Below, in pieces: positions 40,497 to 51,411 of a stretch of DNA of 64,000 bases. Position 1 is the first letter of the stretch; every line of letters starts with the position of its first letter. This DNA is from Catenaria anguillulae PL171. Its lineage: Eukaryota; Blastocladiomycota; Blastocladiomycetes; Blastocladiales; Catenariaceae. The notes beneath the pieces are model-generated. The model was not told where the DNA came from. It ran no database searches and saw only the letters and a program-made list of their open reading frames with translations. The translations under genes were made by a program, and so were the position numbers. The stretch is from the NCBI GenBank assembly GCA_002102555.1, contig MCFL01000072.1, forward strand, positions 1-64,000, written 5' to 3'.

Positions 40497-43400
40497 AACA
40501 CAATGTCGCATGGGTGATGGGCGGGGAACAAGGGAGAGCAAAACCAGGCAGGACCGACACCACACCAATCCGTACACAACACGAACTACCCTCTTTTTTT
40601 TTTTTTTTTCTGAGCTATGCAGTCATTGTGACATCAACAAGAAATGCTGACCACAGAGAGGACGGGGGAAAAAACAAGGTGGGTACCGGACAACATACCA
40701 ACCCGCAATGCAAACTGTTGCCGAGACTGCGCAAAGCCAAACCGCGGGGTCGCCAAACCAGGGTATGCCAAATGTGCTCGCCAAACGCCAAGGGGAACCG
40801 GGTGTAAAGCCATCGACTGCTTGCCAAGAAGGGGAGGGAGACCTGCGTGGCACTCGTGGAGGTAGTGCGCGGCGACAAGAGCTGCATCAGTGCCAACCCA
40901 ACTGGCTGCCGAGCTGCTGATCGTGCTGGCTGGCAAACGTCGCAGAGAACTGGGTGGCATCTGGATCCTCCTCGCCGATCGGCCCAACGAGCGCACAGCG
41001 CTGTTTCCAGACCACTTGCCAAATGGTGGCCGATGCGCACATGACGATACGCGGCAGAAGCGGTGCCAGCCGAGGGAACTGTTGGCGGACAGAAAGGTCG
41101 ACTACGCACGCTGCCGTGGCACGGAGGGATCGCCCTGTCAACAACGAGTCAACAAGGGTACGTGCCGACTGAGCATGGGCCGTTAGGCCGTGCTTACTGA
41201 GCAATGCCTCGACCTGGTCATGGACGGCAACCGCGCACTCCCAGAGCGCGTCTCGGAGGCTTGGACACACACACCAATGGCCCTGGTCGTCAAGCGTGTT
41301 GCACAGGTCACAGAGCGGGGACGGGACACGACGTGGCCAGTACCGGTGAGTTTGTGCACGCGTCGGCAGGCGGCCAGTGAGCGCCTTGAGGCGGAACGTC
41401 ACGAGGGAGTCCAGCGCGAATGAACGCACGCATAGCCGTTGTCTTTTGCCCATTGCGCACAGCCTTGTCAAATACAATCAGGTCGGGATGGGGGACTAGC
41501 CGTCCAAGGTAGGCAAGGAGGTCGACACGCGCACACGTCTGCATGACGCGACGGATTGCACAACCCAGCCGACAGTACACAGCCTCGTGGCCACCTGCAC
41601 AACTGCGCCAAAATTGACGGACTGGAGAGCGTCTGGCCCGAGCGAGCAAACGCCACGAGAAAGCGGCCGCAACGCGCGAGGTCGTCGGCCAAGTCATTGT
41701 TGTAGTCGCGAGTGACCCTTGACTTGACAAAGTCAATCGCAACATGCTTCTTGTCGGTCACCCACTTGAGGACAAGCAGGAGGTCGTGGAGCGGGGACGG
41801 GTGGCGGTGCCTGATTGCTTGGGCTGGGGACAAGGCGAGGAATGGTGGCGTGACGTGCATGACAACGGCTGAGTTGGTGTGGACACAGAGGCGTGCACCA
41901 CTGGGGAGGGCGTCCACCAAAGCAAGGACAGCGGCCAATTCCGGGCGGGACGAGCTTGCAGGGCCAGGAGGCAAGCGACCAGCGAGCTTGAGGCCGAGGC
42001 TGGGGCAGTGTGCCCCAAAGCCCATCACAGCCACCTCAGTGTCGGACGGGGGGACGAGGGAGCCGTCAGTCCAGCAGTCAAGAGGCCCATCCGGCAAGGG
42101 TCCGATGCCCCTTGAGGCGCCGGACACTGGTGGCGCCGCAAATATGGACGCAACTGGCTTGCGCTCTTGGACGTCGGGGGAGAGATCCGGGTCCTCGGGT
42201 GGGCTGGGGAACAGGGTGCGGTACAAGGGGGCCGGGTCGTGGTGGTCTGGGCGGCTCAAGATCGACGTCCATCCTCTCCTCATCCGATCCAGCCACAGTG
42301 GTGCGGTCATCGGCATCGATTAGCTTTCGCATTTCCGCGAGCATCTCCCTGCACTTGGCCTCGCCGTGACTGCTTTTGTCCAACGCAGCCGTCCAGGCTG
42401 CCAACATCATGCCAAACAACTTGCTGTTCCTTGCTTCCGCCTCCTCCATACGGCGGCTGCTGCCCTTCATGTCATTGACCGCACGCTCGAGTCTCGTGAC
42501 CGTCGCCTTCAATTCGGCATTGCTCGCCCTCAGCTCGGCATTTTCAGCGGTCAACTCCGCAACGCACCTTGATTCGCCCTCACCTCGTCCCGTTGTGGCG
42601 TCACGCACTAAACCTGCACCACCGCCCGCCGCCGCCAAATACGATCGGCCGGCCACCACGTGCCCATCACCTTGGCTCCCCGCTGCACGTTGCACGGCCC
42701 GCTCTTTTGCGGCATCCTGAGGGGCACACCATTCTTTCCACGCACCACACTGGGCACGGACGTGGTCATGCCCAGCACACGAAAAGCACAACCGTGTCGC
42801 CCGCTTGTACACTTGAATTCGCGCACCATTCAAACGGAACCGCCCATCGTTTTGCAGAAGCGTGTCACGGGCCTCACGGTTTCCAGCGCGCCACAGCACA
42901 AACGAGAAGTCCCGCGACCGGTTGTTATCCACCGCAATCACCCGGCCGCTGACGCCATCCACGTCCAGCGTGTTAAGCTGGTTGATTGCTTCCCGTCCGA
43001 CCACCACACGCACCGTCACATCGGTATCTTTATAGTTTTTCTTGAAATCTTCCAGCGTCTCATACAGGGACGTGTACTGATTCCCAAAGAACAACGGCGC
43101 AGCAACCTTCGCCGCATCCCTGTCCGACACGGAGCGGAACGACACCTGCACAAATTTCGAGCCAAGGACATCCACAGCCCTATGCGTGCTCACGACGCCC
43201 CACTTATCCATCAACAGCTTCGCAATCTCCTGCGGCCACTTCGCGCGGGACACCGGCCCCGCCCAACCAACAATCCGGCCATCCATACCGTCCATGTTCA
43301 CCCAGGCATGTTTGGTCACTTGGACCTCGCCGATGCCCTGCACACTCATTGTCGACAGCGGTTCGCCGGCGTACGAAAAGACGACCTTGAGCACATACTT

Positions 43401-43892
43401 GCCCGGCGTGCTCTTGTCCCCACTTGCTTTTCAAGTGGCGGTACTGGACCTGGTGGAAGTCCAGCGCCGCCGCTGCCGCCGCCTCGATGTTGATGTTGGC
43501 CCGCTTGCCTTTCGGGATTGAGAACGAGTATTCCTCGAGACGGCTGTCATCGATGCCAAAGTTCGGGCGGGGACCTTGCCCATTTGTGCGCAGCGCGGCG
43601 CAGCCAATCCGGGTACGGCCTCGCTTTGTGACCAGGGTGAACCCGTCGTTGTTGTTGTCGTCGTTTTGCGATCCGGTCGCCGTCTTAGGATCGCCGGTCA
43701 GTGCGCCGTCATTGTTTATGTCCTTGGCTCCATTGCCAGGGATCGGCGGGTTGGCCGTGCCACCATCAGCAGGCGGCACAGTTCCGGTGGACATGTCTGG
43801 CTAGAAGTGGCTGTTTGGTACTTGTCGATGAAATTGCGCAGAGTGACAAGTTTGCATTAAGTGCAGTACATTCATTTGCAGCATAGCGCACG
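40497..43892 (-). mobile_element. LINE D2, duplicate of D1 without D3
   Basis: Near-identical to D1 by eye, with the same ORF1-to-RNase H deletion junction (near 42230), the same Asn in RNase H (41873-41875) and the same ORF1 frame change (near 43430). ORF1 starts at the ATG at 43794; the part from 43394 to 42078 is open. ORF2 pieces span 42316-40634 with extra single-base changes (near 40900, 40965, 41425, 41600, 41710). The D3 target tgcagaagcgtgtcac is present once, near 42854. Right flank cctcgtcaccatccc at 43893 is shared with D1. Confidence 0.88.
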
Positions 43893-46124
43893 CCTCGTCA
43901 CCATCCCACTTGCGTACACGTACCCAATCTCAGCCAAGTCTCTCACAAAGCGTCGGGATGGTGTGGACGCGTATGTTGTTCTCGCGCCCAACCACGAATT
44001 GCCGGAGCACTGCCCGTACATGTCCAGTTTCTTCCCTGGGTATGTGCAAGACGATATGGATGTAGACAGCGACAACGGCAGTGACAACGACCGGTGCCAC
44101 CGTCCAACCTTGGCCTACTCAGATCCTCCACTTGCGAATGTCACACGGCCGCTCACAGCACACCACAGCACGATCCTCGACTGTTGGACTGATGGCTCGT
44201 TGCGGCCTGCAACGGACACGGACAACGCCGCCATGGGGCTTGGCGCTCACTGCCCCCAGCTTGACCTGGAAGTCATTGGCCGCTTGCCGCCTGCGCCAAC
44301 CAGCTCATTGCGCCCCGAGATTGCTGCTATCATTGCCATTGTTGACAAGCTCCCTGCTGGATCGCATGTGCGTGTTTTCTCAGACTCGGCTGTTGCTGTG
44401 CAGGTTGTTCCCATGTTTCTGGGCCTGCCCGATGCCAAGGCGATTGGGCCACGTCACCTGTCGCCACTGCACGACTTGTTACTTGTCCTTCGTGCACTGG
44501 TCAAGGAAAAGAAGCTCGTGCTGGATCTCGTGAAAGTCAAGGGCCATGATGGGAATGCAGGGAACAAGAAGGCTGACGAGCTTGCCCGTTGTGGTGCAAA
44601 TTGCCGTGAGATGTACGCCTTTTCGCCACGGTTTCTGGGCGCAATTGACTTTGGCGCGCTGGTGCAGGTAGGCCATGAGCTGGTGTATGCGCAGGTGGGC
44701 CGCGCAATTCGGTGTCAAGCACAGATACAATCCCGCATCGATTTGTACTCGCATATGCTCAAGTTGGTTGGGCAGCCTGATCTGATGGTGTTTGACGGGG
44801 CCATTCGCAATGGTCGCAAGGCATCAGCCATGTCCGCATTGTTTGCCGACGACGCATCAGTCACGTTCCGCGTCAAGGTTTTGACGAGTCGCCTGCCAAC
44901 TCGCGCTCAACTCCACAAGTATTGGCCAGAGCGGGTGCCGTCCCCAAATTGTGTGCTCTGCGGTGCTCTCGACAATCAACAACATTGGCTCAAGTGTCGC
45001 ACACTTGCCAACATACTCTGGACATGCCAATTGGATGTGCACGAACAAGTTGTGGAGCTGCTACGGCGCCGCAGGATGACGGCACACCAAGCGGCAGCAA
45101 AGACACTCGTCGAGCGGCTAATGGATCCAGCCAAGTTACGGGCGACTGCAGCATGCGTAGTCGAGGTGCGCCTGCAACAACAATTTCCCAACCTCGTATC
45201 TATCCTCGCGCAAATTGTCTCAATCGCTTCCACGACCATCCAAACTGTGCTGTGGAAGGAGCGTTGCAGGCTTGTTGGACCGATCGAGCAACGCATGCCA
45301 GAAAACCCGCTTGTGGCCCGGCAGCCCTGTCAATGTCCCCACTGTCAGGAGGCAGGCGCCCAGTGGCCCATCGGTCGCCCATGAACCTTGCGCTTGTTGC
45401 CGCACATTACATCTACGAGTGCCACGCTGGCTGCCCGCCCCTTGTTGGCTCCTCCTCAGCCTCGTATGCACCGGTTTCCTTTGGCGAATGGCGGTTCCAC
45501 GGCACTTTCCCAGGGCTCTCAACCCCCAGGTTTGGGTTCGGACACTCACAGCAACGCTTTGCTACCTGTGTCGGGGTACAGTCGGGTACACATTCTGTTT
45601 TTTGTCCCCTTGCTTTCTCCAACTGCTGCCTCTGCGCGTATGGCGTAACCTTCCCTTGTCCTCGTATGCTCACCGTTGTTTTGACTCTGCTTCCCTTTAT
45701 TTGACTTCGAACTTTCTTGGTTCTCTGTTGCATGTTGTTCATTTTGTGCATCCGTGATGTGGTTGAATGTCGACCTCAGACCCTGTTACTTTCCGTCTGC
45801 TTACTTTTTTTTTCCAATCGCTACTGCATGCATTAAGACGTGAATCTTTCCGTCTGCTTACTTCTTCTTCTTCTTCTCCTCTCTCTCTCTCTCTTCTCTC
45901 CTCTCTCTCTTTCTCTCTCTTTCTCTCTCTTTCTCTACCTTGCCCTCTCTGTTGTCCCCATGGCCAAGTGCCCCTACCACCAATTGCTTGCCATTTTCTC
46001 TGCTTGCTCTTGTCATCCGTTGAGTGTCTTGGATCTGTGACCTTCCTGCTCTTGTACCTTCTTTCAAGACTTCTGTGTTGGTTTTCAGCTTCAATACATG
46101 TGGTAGTGATCCAAAAAAAAAAAA
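43893..46124 (+). mobile_element. LINE B2, duplicate of the B1 3' part
   Basis: Matches B1 without E1 or F1. ORF2 is open from the left boundary to a frame change near 45360, where a C run is one base shorter than in B1; a T run near 45600 is one base longer. It has the 40-nt D insertion (45806-45845), the (CT)n tract and poly(A) at 46113-46124. It lies directly beside D2, as B1 does beside D1. Confidence 0.88.
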
Positions 46125-46622
46125 CTCACCCTAGGCTTCTCATTCTGACCACCTTTAGTTTGAACACTTCTCCTTTCTCCCTCCCCTCCCTTCCCCACTA
46201 TTGCCAACCGCTCTCCCATTGTGTTGTGTGCTTGTTGCTTTTTTTTTTTTTTTACATTTAACCTCAGACAATTCCACTTATAATGACATTCAAGCACACA
46301 ACCACACACGACACAATTGCTTGGAAGATGGTAAGGGAGCTTGGGATGTCTTGTGCTTTGACATAGGCATGACCACAGGAGGGCCATGCAATGCTTGTCT
46401 TGGGAGGACCAAGCGACTTGGGTGGGTTCGAACCCACAACCTTTGCCTTGCAAGGCGGGAGTGTTACCACTGTGCCAAAACCACTTGGCTTGTGTGCTTG
46501 TTGCTGCCCTGGCAGGTGTATTCTAAGTATCTGTTTGAATTAACCCCCTTTCCCTTCCTGTTTAGGTGTTCAGATCTGATACAATTTCACAAATACATGC
46601 AATGTGGTTAACCAAAAAAAAA
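46125..46622 (+). mobile_element. LINE family A 3' UTR copy
   Basis: C/T-rich 3' UTR matching 9471-9840, ending ACATGCAATGTGGTTAACC and poly(A). Interrupted by a SINE at 46240-46489. The 5' side abuts the poly(A) of B2. Confidence 0.85.
46240..46489 (-). mobile_element. tRNA-headed SINE, type 1
   Basis: A 250-nt minus-strand copy of the SINE at 31207-31450 with the perfect 16-nt TSD ttgtgtgcttgttgct (46224-46239 and 46490-46505). Box B reads GGTTCGAACCC on the minus strand and the 3' tail ends in a T run on the plus strand. The perfect TSD indicates a fairly recent insertion. Confidence 0.92.
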
Positions 46623-47235
46623 GGACAAGCTTTCATGCCAGCCACTGCGTGGCCAGGCGTCGAATGGAGCTTTCATGCAGAACAACCCAAGGCATTATAT
46701 TGATACATAGTACACCGTGGATGATCAGACAGCACGTCATAGTATTGAAGCAATCAGAAGCAAGGTTGAGTGGAAGTAACATTAGTTGATCGAGGTTTGG
46801 TTGGTTGGGTCTTCCAACCTGGCACGCTTCACAGTGTCACGATTGATGTCATCCTTGGCTTGGCGCTTCAGCTCGTTGTGTGGGCACCAGGCAATGTATT
46901 AAGGGAAACGTCCAGGGTGGCATTCTTGTCGCGGTATGCACTCACCTTCGTGAGTTCACCCGAGACCAAAACAGTGTCGCCGACAATTCATGTGATTGGT
47001 TACCCACTCCATTGGACATGTTCGATGGCAGGAATGTTGCAGAACGACATGTCAGCATGAAGCACGTGAGACGTGTTGCAGGTCAGTTCGAAGATGGATG
47101 TCTCAGCGGCGATCACAAACATCTCTGTGCGTCACAACAAAACTGCTCCGGTTTTCGCGGCTTCAATCAATGGTGGGTAACACACATTGGGCAAGCCAAT
47201 GAGCTCATGGGAGTCTCCACTCTCACTGTCATCTG
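46623..47235. other. No confident gene
   Basis: The right edge of the retroelement nest. Frames are short on both strands. It may be decayed sequence downstream of the helicase remnant. Confidence 0.4.
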
Positions 47236-48391
47236 TCAAGCCACTGGCAAGCATATCAGACCCATGGAGGAGATGATATCAGAATGGCGGCAAACACGTC
47301 CGACAGCAACATAGAGTTGGCTGTGCGAGAATGGTAAAGTGCGCAAATCCAGCGCAGCACGGTCCAAAGTGAGGCCTTGCGCACGATTGACAGTGACAGG
47401 CATATCCAAGTCAAAGCGGGAACTGCAGATGGTGAATCGAAAACTCTGGAAGGGCACTTCAATCTCGAACCAAACCTGCGGAATGTGAGTGATGGTGTTC
47501 GTCTTGAGCACATGAATGGTGAGCAAATGCCGCTCAATCCTGAGGACCTCGACAGGGGTGTTGTTGAGCAAACCATCGGCTGCTGACATGTTGCGCATGA
47601 GTAGGCAATATGAACCGCTTTGAGCTGCAAAGTGTGTGGCAGGGCAGAGTGGTCAAAGACTGTCGCACAAAAGTCCTCTGTGAGCAGCGGATGGTTGGTG
47701 TTGTTGCCGCCAAGCTTGTAGGAGGCAGTCAGCTCCATGGCGTCGCCTGGAACCCGAGCAAGAAGCGAAGCGTTGATATCGTTCACATTCGAGTTGTGGA
47801 AACACATGATTGCTCAACGATGAATGTCTGGGATGCGAGTGGGAACCGGATCTTGGAACAGCTCTGGGTAGACAAATGTGGCAGCCACCATTGGATCTTG
47901 TGTTGTTGCAACGCCCGGGACATTCAATTGGATGTCAAAGTGCGCGCCCAGCGGGTGGTTATCAGCAGGCAGTGCCAGCCGACGCTGTCAACAAATCGCG
48001 ACCATACTGGATCAGACGCATCACGCATCAGGCACGACAATTCAACGTTTGTGACGTGCGATTCCCACCATGTGGGGATATGGTCCGTAGTTGCTCGAGC
48101 GATCCTGGTTGGAGTTTTGTGGCCGGCGGCGTCCAGGGGAAGGTGACGGCGAAGGCTCATTCCAAGCGGGGGACAGTGGCGGCGACAGCTCATGTCAAGT
48201 CGGGGACAGCAGCGGCGACGGCGGCGGTGATGAAGGCGGCTCACTTGGAATGTCGTCAAAGGATGTGGTTGAGGCGTGCCAGCGGCAGAAGGGAATGCCG
48301 AGTCACCCAAAGTCATCCAATCGAAAGCGGCCTCGTCTCTTGCTTCACGCTCAGCGTCAAGCAATAGATCCGTGCGGGATAGCTTGTCCAA
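47236..48391 (-). pseudogene. Helitron/PIF1-type helicase remnant (C-terminal half)
   Basis: Reading leftwards: a stretch with VTNVELSCLMRDASDPVWSR (48.1-47.9 kb), then NSNVNDINASLLARVPGDAMEL, then MRNMSAADGLLNNTPVEVLRI, and VTVNRAQGLTLDRAALDL with SHSQLYVAVGRV (near 47300). The last two match the helicase C-terminal motifs of Helitron PIF1-like proteins (the TINKSQGQTLD and SHGQLYVALSRV type). The frame changes at least three times. I see no Walker A motif or Rep/HUH region, so only a C-terminal remnant is supported. A host PIF1 pseudogene is the alternative. Confidence 0.65.
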
Positions 48392-49407
48392 GCCTGCGCA
48401 ACGTCATGAGTGGAGTGTCCTTCTCTCGTCCAGCTCTGAGGCTCAAAGATCTCGAAAGCACTTGTACCAATCCCCGGCACAATTGGGCCATCCTCGTCGC
48501 CACTGGCCACCCGAGCCGACACATGCGATTCTGCGTGGCATCTCGGTTGGAGGAGCGAAGTACGGCGGCGAGCAAAGGCGTTGTTTGTGAAGTGGAGGAG
48601 ATGGGGCTGGGATCAAACGGGCGGCGGCCGATTGCTGTGCACGGGCCAGAAGCTCGGCGGGATCGATGCGGCGTCGGTTTGAGGGGGCGGTATTCATGTC
48701 AAAGTTTTCATGTATTTGAATTGGCATTGAAATGACAGTGGCCAAACGAAGGGAACACGAAGCAGCTGGTTCAGGGCGGAGGTGGGGAGGGCACGTTGTG
48801 ATGAGCAGCCAGGGGATCGCGTTGGGTGAGCGTGTTGGATCGGCAGACCGTGTTCGGAGCGTTGGCTTGAGTGGCTTGAAGCAGATCTGAGGCAGTGTGT
48901 CAGGTACGTTTCAGGAGAAGGCCTAATGTCTTTGGATTTGGATTCCAGACTCCCCTTGCAGACCCCTGGCCGCTCAAACAACAAATGCACTGCCGAAAAC
49001 TCATGTCATAAACCGGAAAATATTGACATGCACCGTTAATCATGAATCATGAACGTCAAGAGCTGAACTGCGCGACTAGTCAGAGCAAGGCGGAAAAGCA
49101 TGGGCGAATTGATGGCTCAGCTGGGGAGAATGAAGTCACCACGCATATGAAGCAACATGTTTCATGACGGTAAGTCAGAGACGCAGGATCTGACTTCTTT
49201 CAAGTGATGAACTTGATGAGCATTTCATCGTGCTCAAGCAATGCTTACTATGCTTGACGAAACGCTGCGTGGGGAAGCCAGCCATCCGATCGAGCACCAA
49301 GCCTGCCGATCACCTCGAATCACCACCGCCAACACCACTTGGACCAACAAGCTTTCAAATCTCTCGTAACCCACAGATAGTGTCATCTATGCATTGCCGT
49401 TCATACC
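48392..49407. other. No confident gene
   Basis: Frames are short. A Gly/Ser/Asp-rich imperfect repeat of about 30 nt lies just left, at about 48140-48240. Nothing else stands out. Confidence 0.35.
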
Positions 49408-49836
49408 ATGTCTTCTGCGCGGCTGCGCCCTTTGCCCAGGAGCCTTGTCATGATAGGCTTCCTGCCACAGAATGGCGGCGCTTCCAAGCGCGAAAGCTTC
49501 CATTCTAGCCTGGTGGCCTCAGGCAACTCTGTGCGTTGCACCGACGGCGCATCTCCCCAACTTGGCCCAGCGGGCTGTGCTTACTGCAACCCACGATGTG
49601 TGCAACGCATGCAGGTGAATCGTCCCTCGACACGATTACACGGCATTTGGTACGACATTCAGAGTTCGACTGGCTGCGTTCTCATATGCCAGAGCCAGCG
49701 AAATCGCTTGACCACAGGCTGTACATCAGGATTAGCACACTTACCTCGCATTTGGCACACTGAAAATCGCTTTTATTGTCATCGCCGTGCGGGAACATGG
49801 TTTGCTTTGTTGTGCGGTCATGTTGCCCGACAGTGA
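49408..49836 (+). CDS. Doubtful short gene, unknown product
   Basis: A frame of 142 codons opens with the ATG at 49408 (MSSARLRPLPRSLVMIGFLP) and contains CAYCNPRC, a possible metal-binding pair. An opposite-strand frame of 251 codons at 49741-50496 overlaps its end. Neither resembles a family I know; codon-level evidence is weak for both. Confidence 0.18.
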   Translation: MSSARLRPLPRSLVMIGFLPQNGGASKRESFHSSLVASGNSVRCTDGASPQLGPAGCAYCNPRCVQRMQVNRPSTRLHGIWYDIQSSTGCVLICQSQRNRLTTGCTSGLAHLPRIWHTENRFYCHRRAGTWFALLCGHVARQ

Positions 49837-51405
49837 CTCAGCGTTCTGCTGAGGTTCTCGTTGCCCTATTGTTTCCCAAGTTCTCCGGAGTCTGCAGCAT
49901 TGTTTCGGCGCTCCACACGGCGTCACCCACTCACTTCGGACAGTCTTGTGTTTTTTCGAATGGATGGCGAGGACGATCGGATGATGTGTGATCTGGCAGC
50001 TTGTCGGCTTGTTTGGTTTGCCTTGGATGTTGGATGATGGTTGGGCTGCGAGATCGACGGAGCTGTTGGGATTGGGAAGTGCTTGTGTCGATGATATTGA
50101 TCCATTTGTGTGCAGCGAAGACGAATTCGCTGGCAGAAAATAAAGCCGAGTTTTCTGCAGGCATCCTGAGTTCTGGGATCTTGAGCGTGAGCCGCTGTGG
50201 CCAAGCAGGGACAGCAGGTACTTATGCTGTTGGGTGAGTGGGTCACACCAACCTCGGCCATACTTCACAACGGGCATGGATGGTATCAGGGGTCCTAAGA
50301 GGATGATATGTGCGTGGTTGGCATGTGGATGTCTGACGTCCATGACGGCCACGAGGCCAAGAGCGATCATGGTTCTGGTACTAGAGTAAATCTTAATCGT
50401 CGATGAGTGTGGACAAAGATTTTCAACGTCCAGCTGATTGATTGTGATGATTGGGTTTGTGTCGCGAGTGCTTTGGCTCAATTTTTCGTCAACCACTCTC
50501 TATCACTGCGAGTCCAAAGTACCAGCAATCATTCTCACTGCCATGGGTATGTCATTTCGCACGCACGGATATCGCCCCATGTCCTTGTCGTCGCGGGCGT
50601 GCTGCTCGGTTGCGTTTCAGGTTGGGGTGGCCATTGGAGGTTGACAGCGGGAGCAAGCACATGAGCAGCAACCGCGGCCGAGCAAGGACCCGAATAGGCT
50701 AGCGGCCCCAAGAATGAGACAATCTACAAGGCCATGTATCTGCCAAGTGTCACTCCTGGCACCACGCACGCCGCGCAATCCGCTCCCGGCCTCGCTCCTA
50801 CCGCCGCCCATGCCCGCCACCCTTTGCCTTGGTGATCATACCGCCGTCGTCACAACCCGGCTGGCGGCACGGCTTCGCCTGCTCGGAGAGCCTTGACTGC
50901 CTCTCTGCAACGCATTATCCCCATGACCGGAGTTACGCTCCCCAGACCGTGCCCCCAAGCCAAGCTCGCTGGCCCACCGCGCAACTTGTCGCCCCGGACC
51001 TTGTGCTCATGGACTAAATCGCCGCAGAACTGCCGTCTTCATGTCCTCAGCGTCCGGCACTTTTGCTTTACGGGTCAGGGCGCTTATGCCTTTGTCGCTG
51101 TGGGCACCCGGTTGCTCGACTGACGGACGGATGACCGTCTCGCCTCCCCCCCCCCCCCAACTCTCACCTCCCCTTTTGCGCTCGAGTTCGCTCATACTGT
51201 ATCGTGTTTCTGACCTGTCCGTGACCGCCACACGCCGGCCACAGATTTTCCGGATATTCCAGCAAGTGACCTCGACCTTGGGCCTCGTCGGTCTGCCCGT
51301 CAGCGCCGCCCAGCGGCAAGTTACGCAGTCGTTGTATGTTCACATGTCCGCACTCATTGATGGTGTCGCCACCCAAACTCAGTACCGTGATGCGCATTAT
51401 TCTCC
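49837..51405. other. Unresolved region upstream of CHD1
   Basis: There are several overlapping frames on both strands, none convincing. Proline- and serine-rich plus-strand frames at about 50.7-51.4 kb, including an ATG at 51041, may be 5' exons of the CHD1 gene. A C run at about 51147-51158 is a likely site of sequence error. Confidence 0.35.
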
Positions 51406-51411
51406 TTCCAG

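Noticed and set aside
49741-50496. Minus-strand frame of 251 codons
   Set aside because: No ATG start, no recognisable motif, and overlap with other equally weak frames; not supported as a gene.
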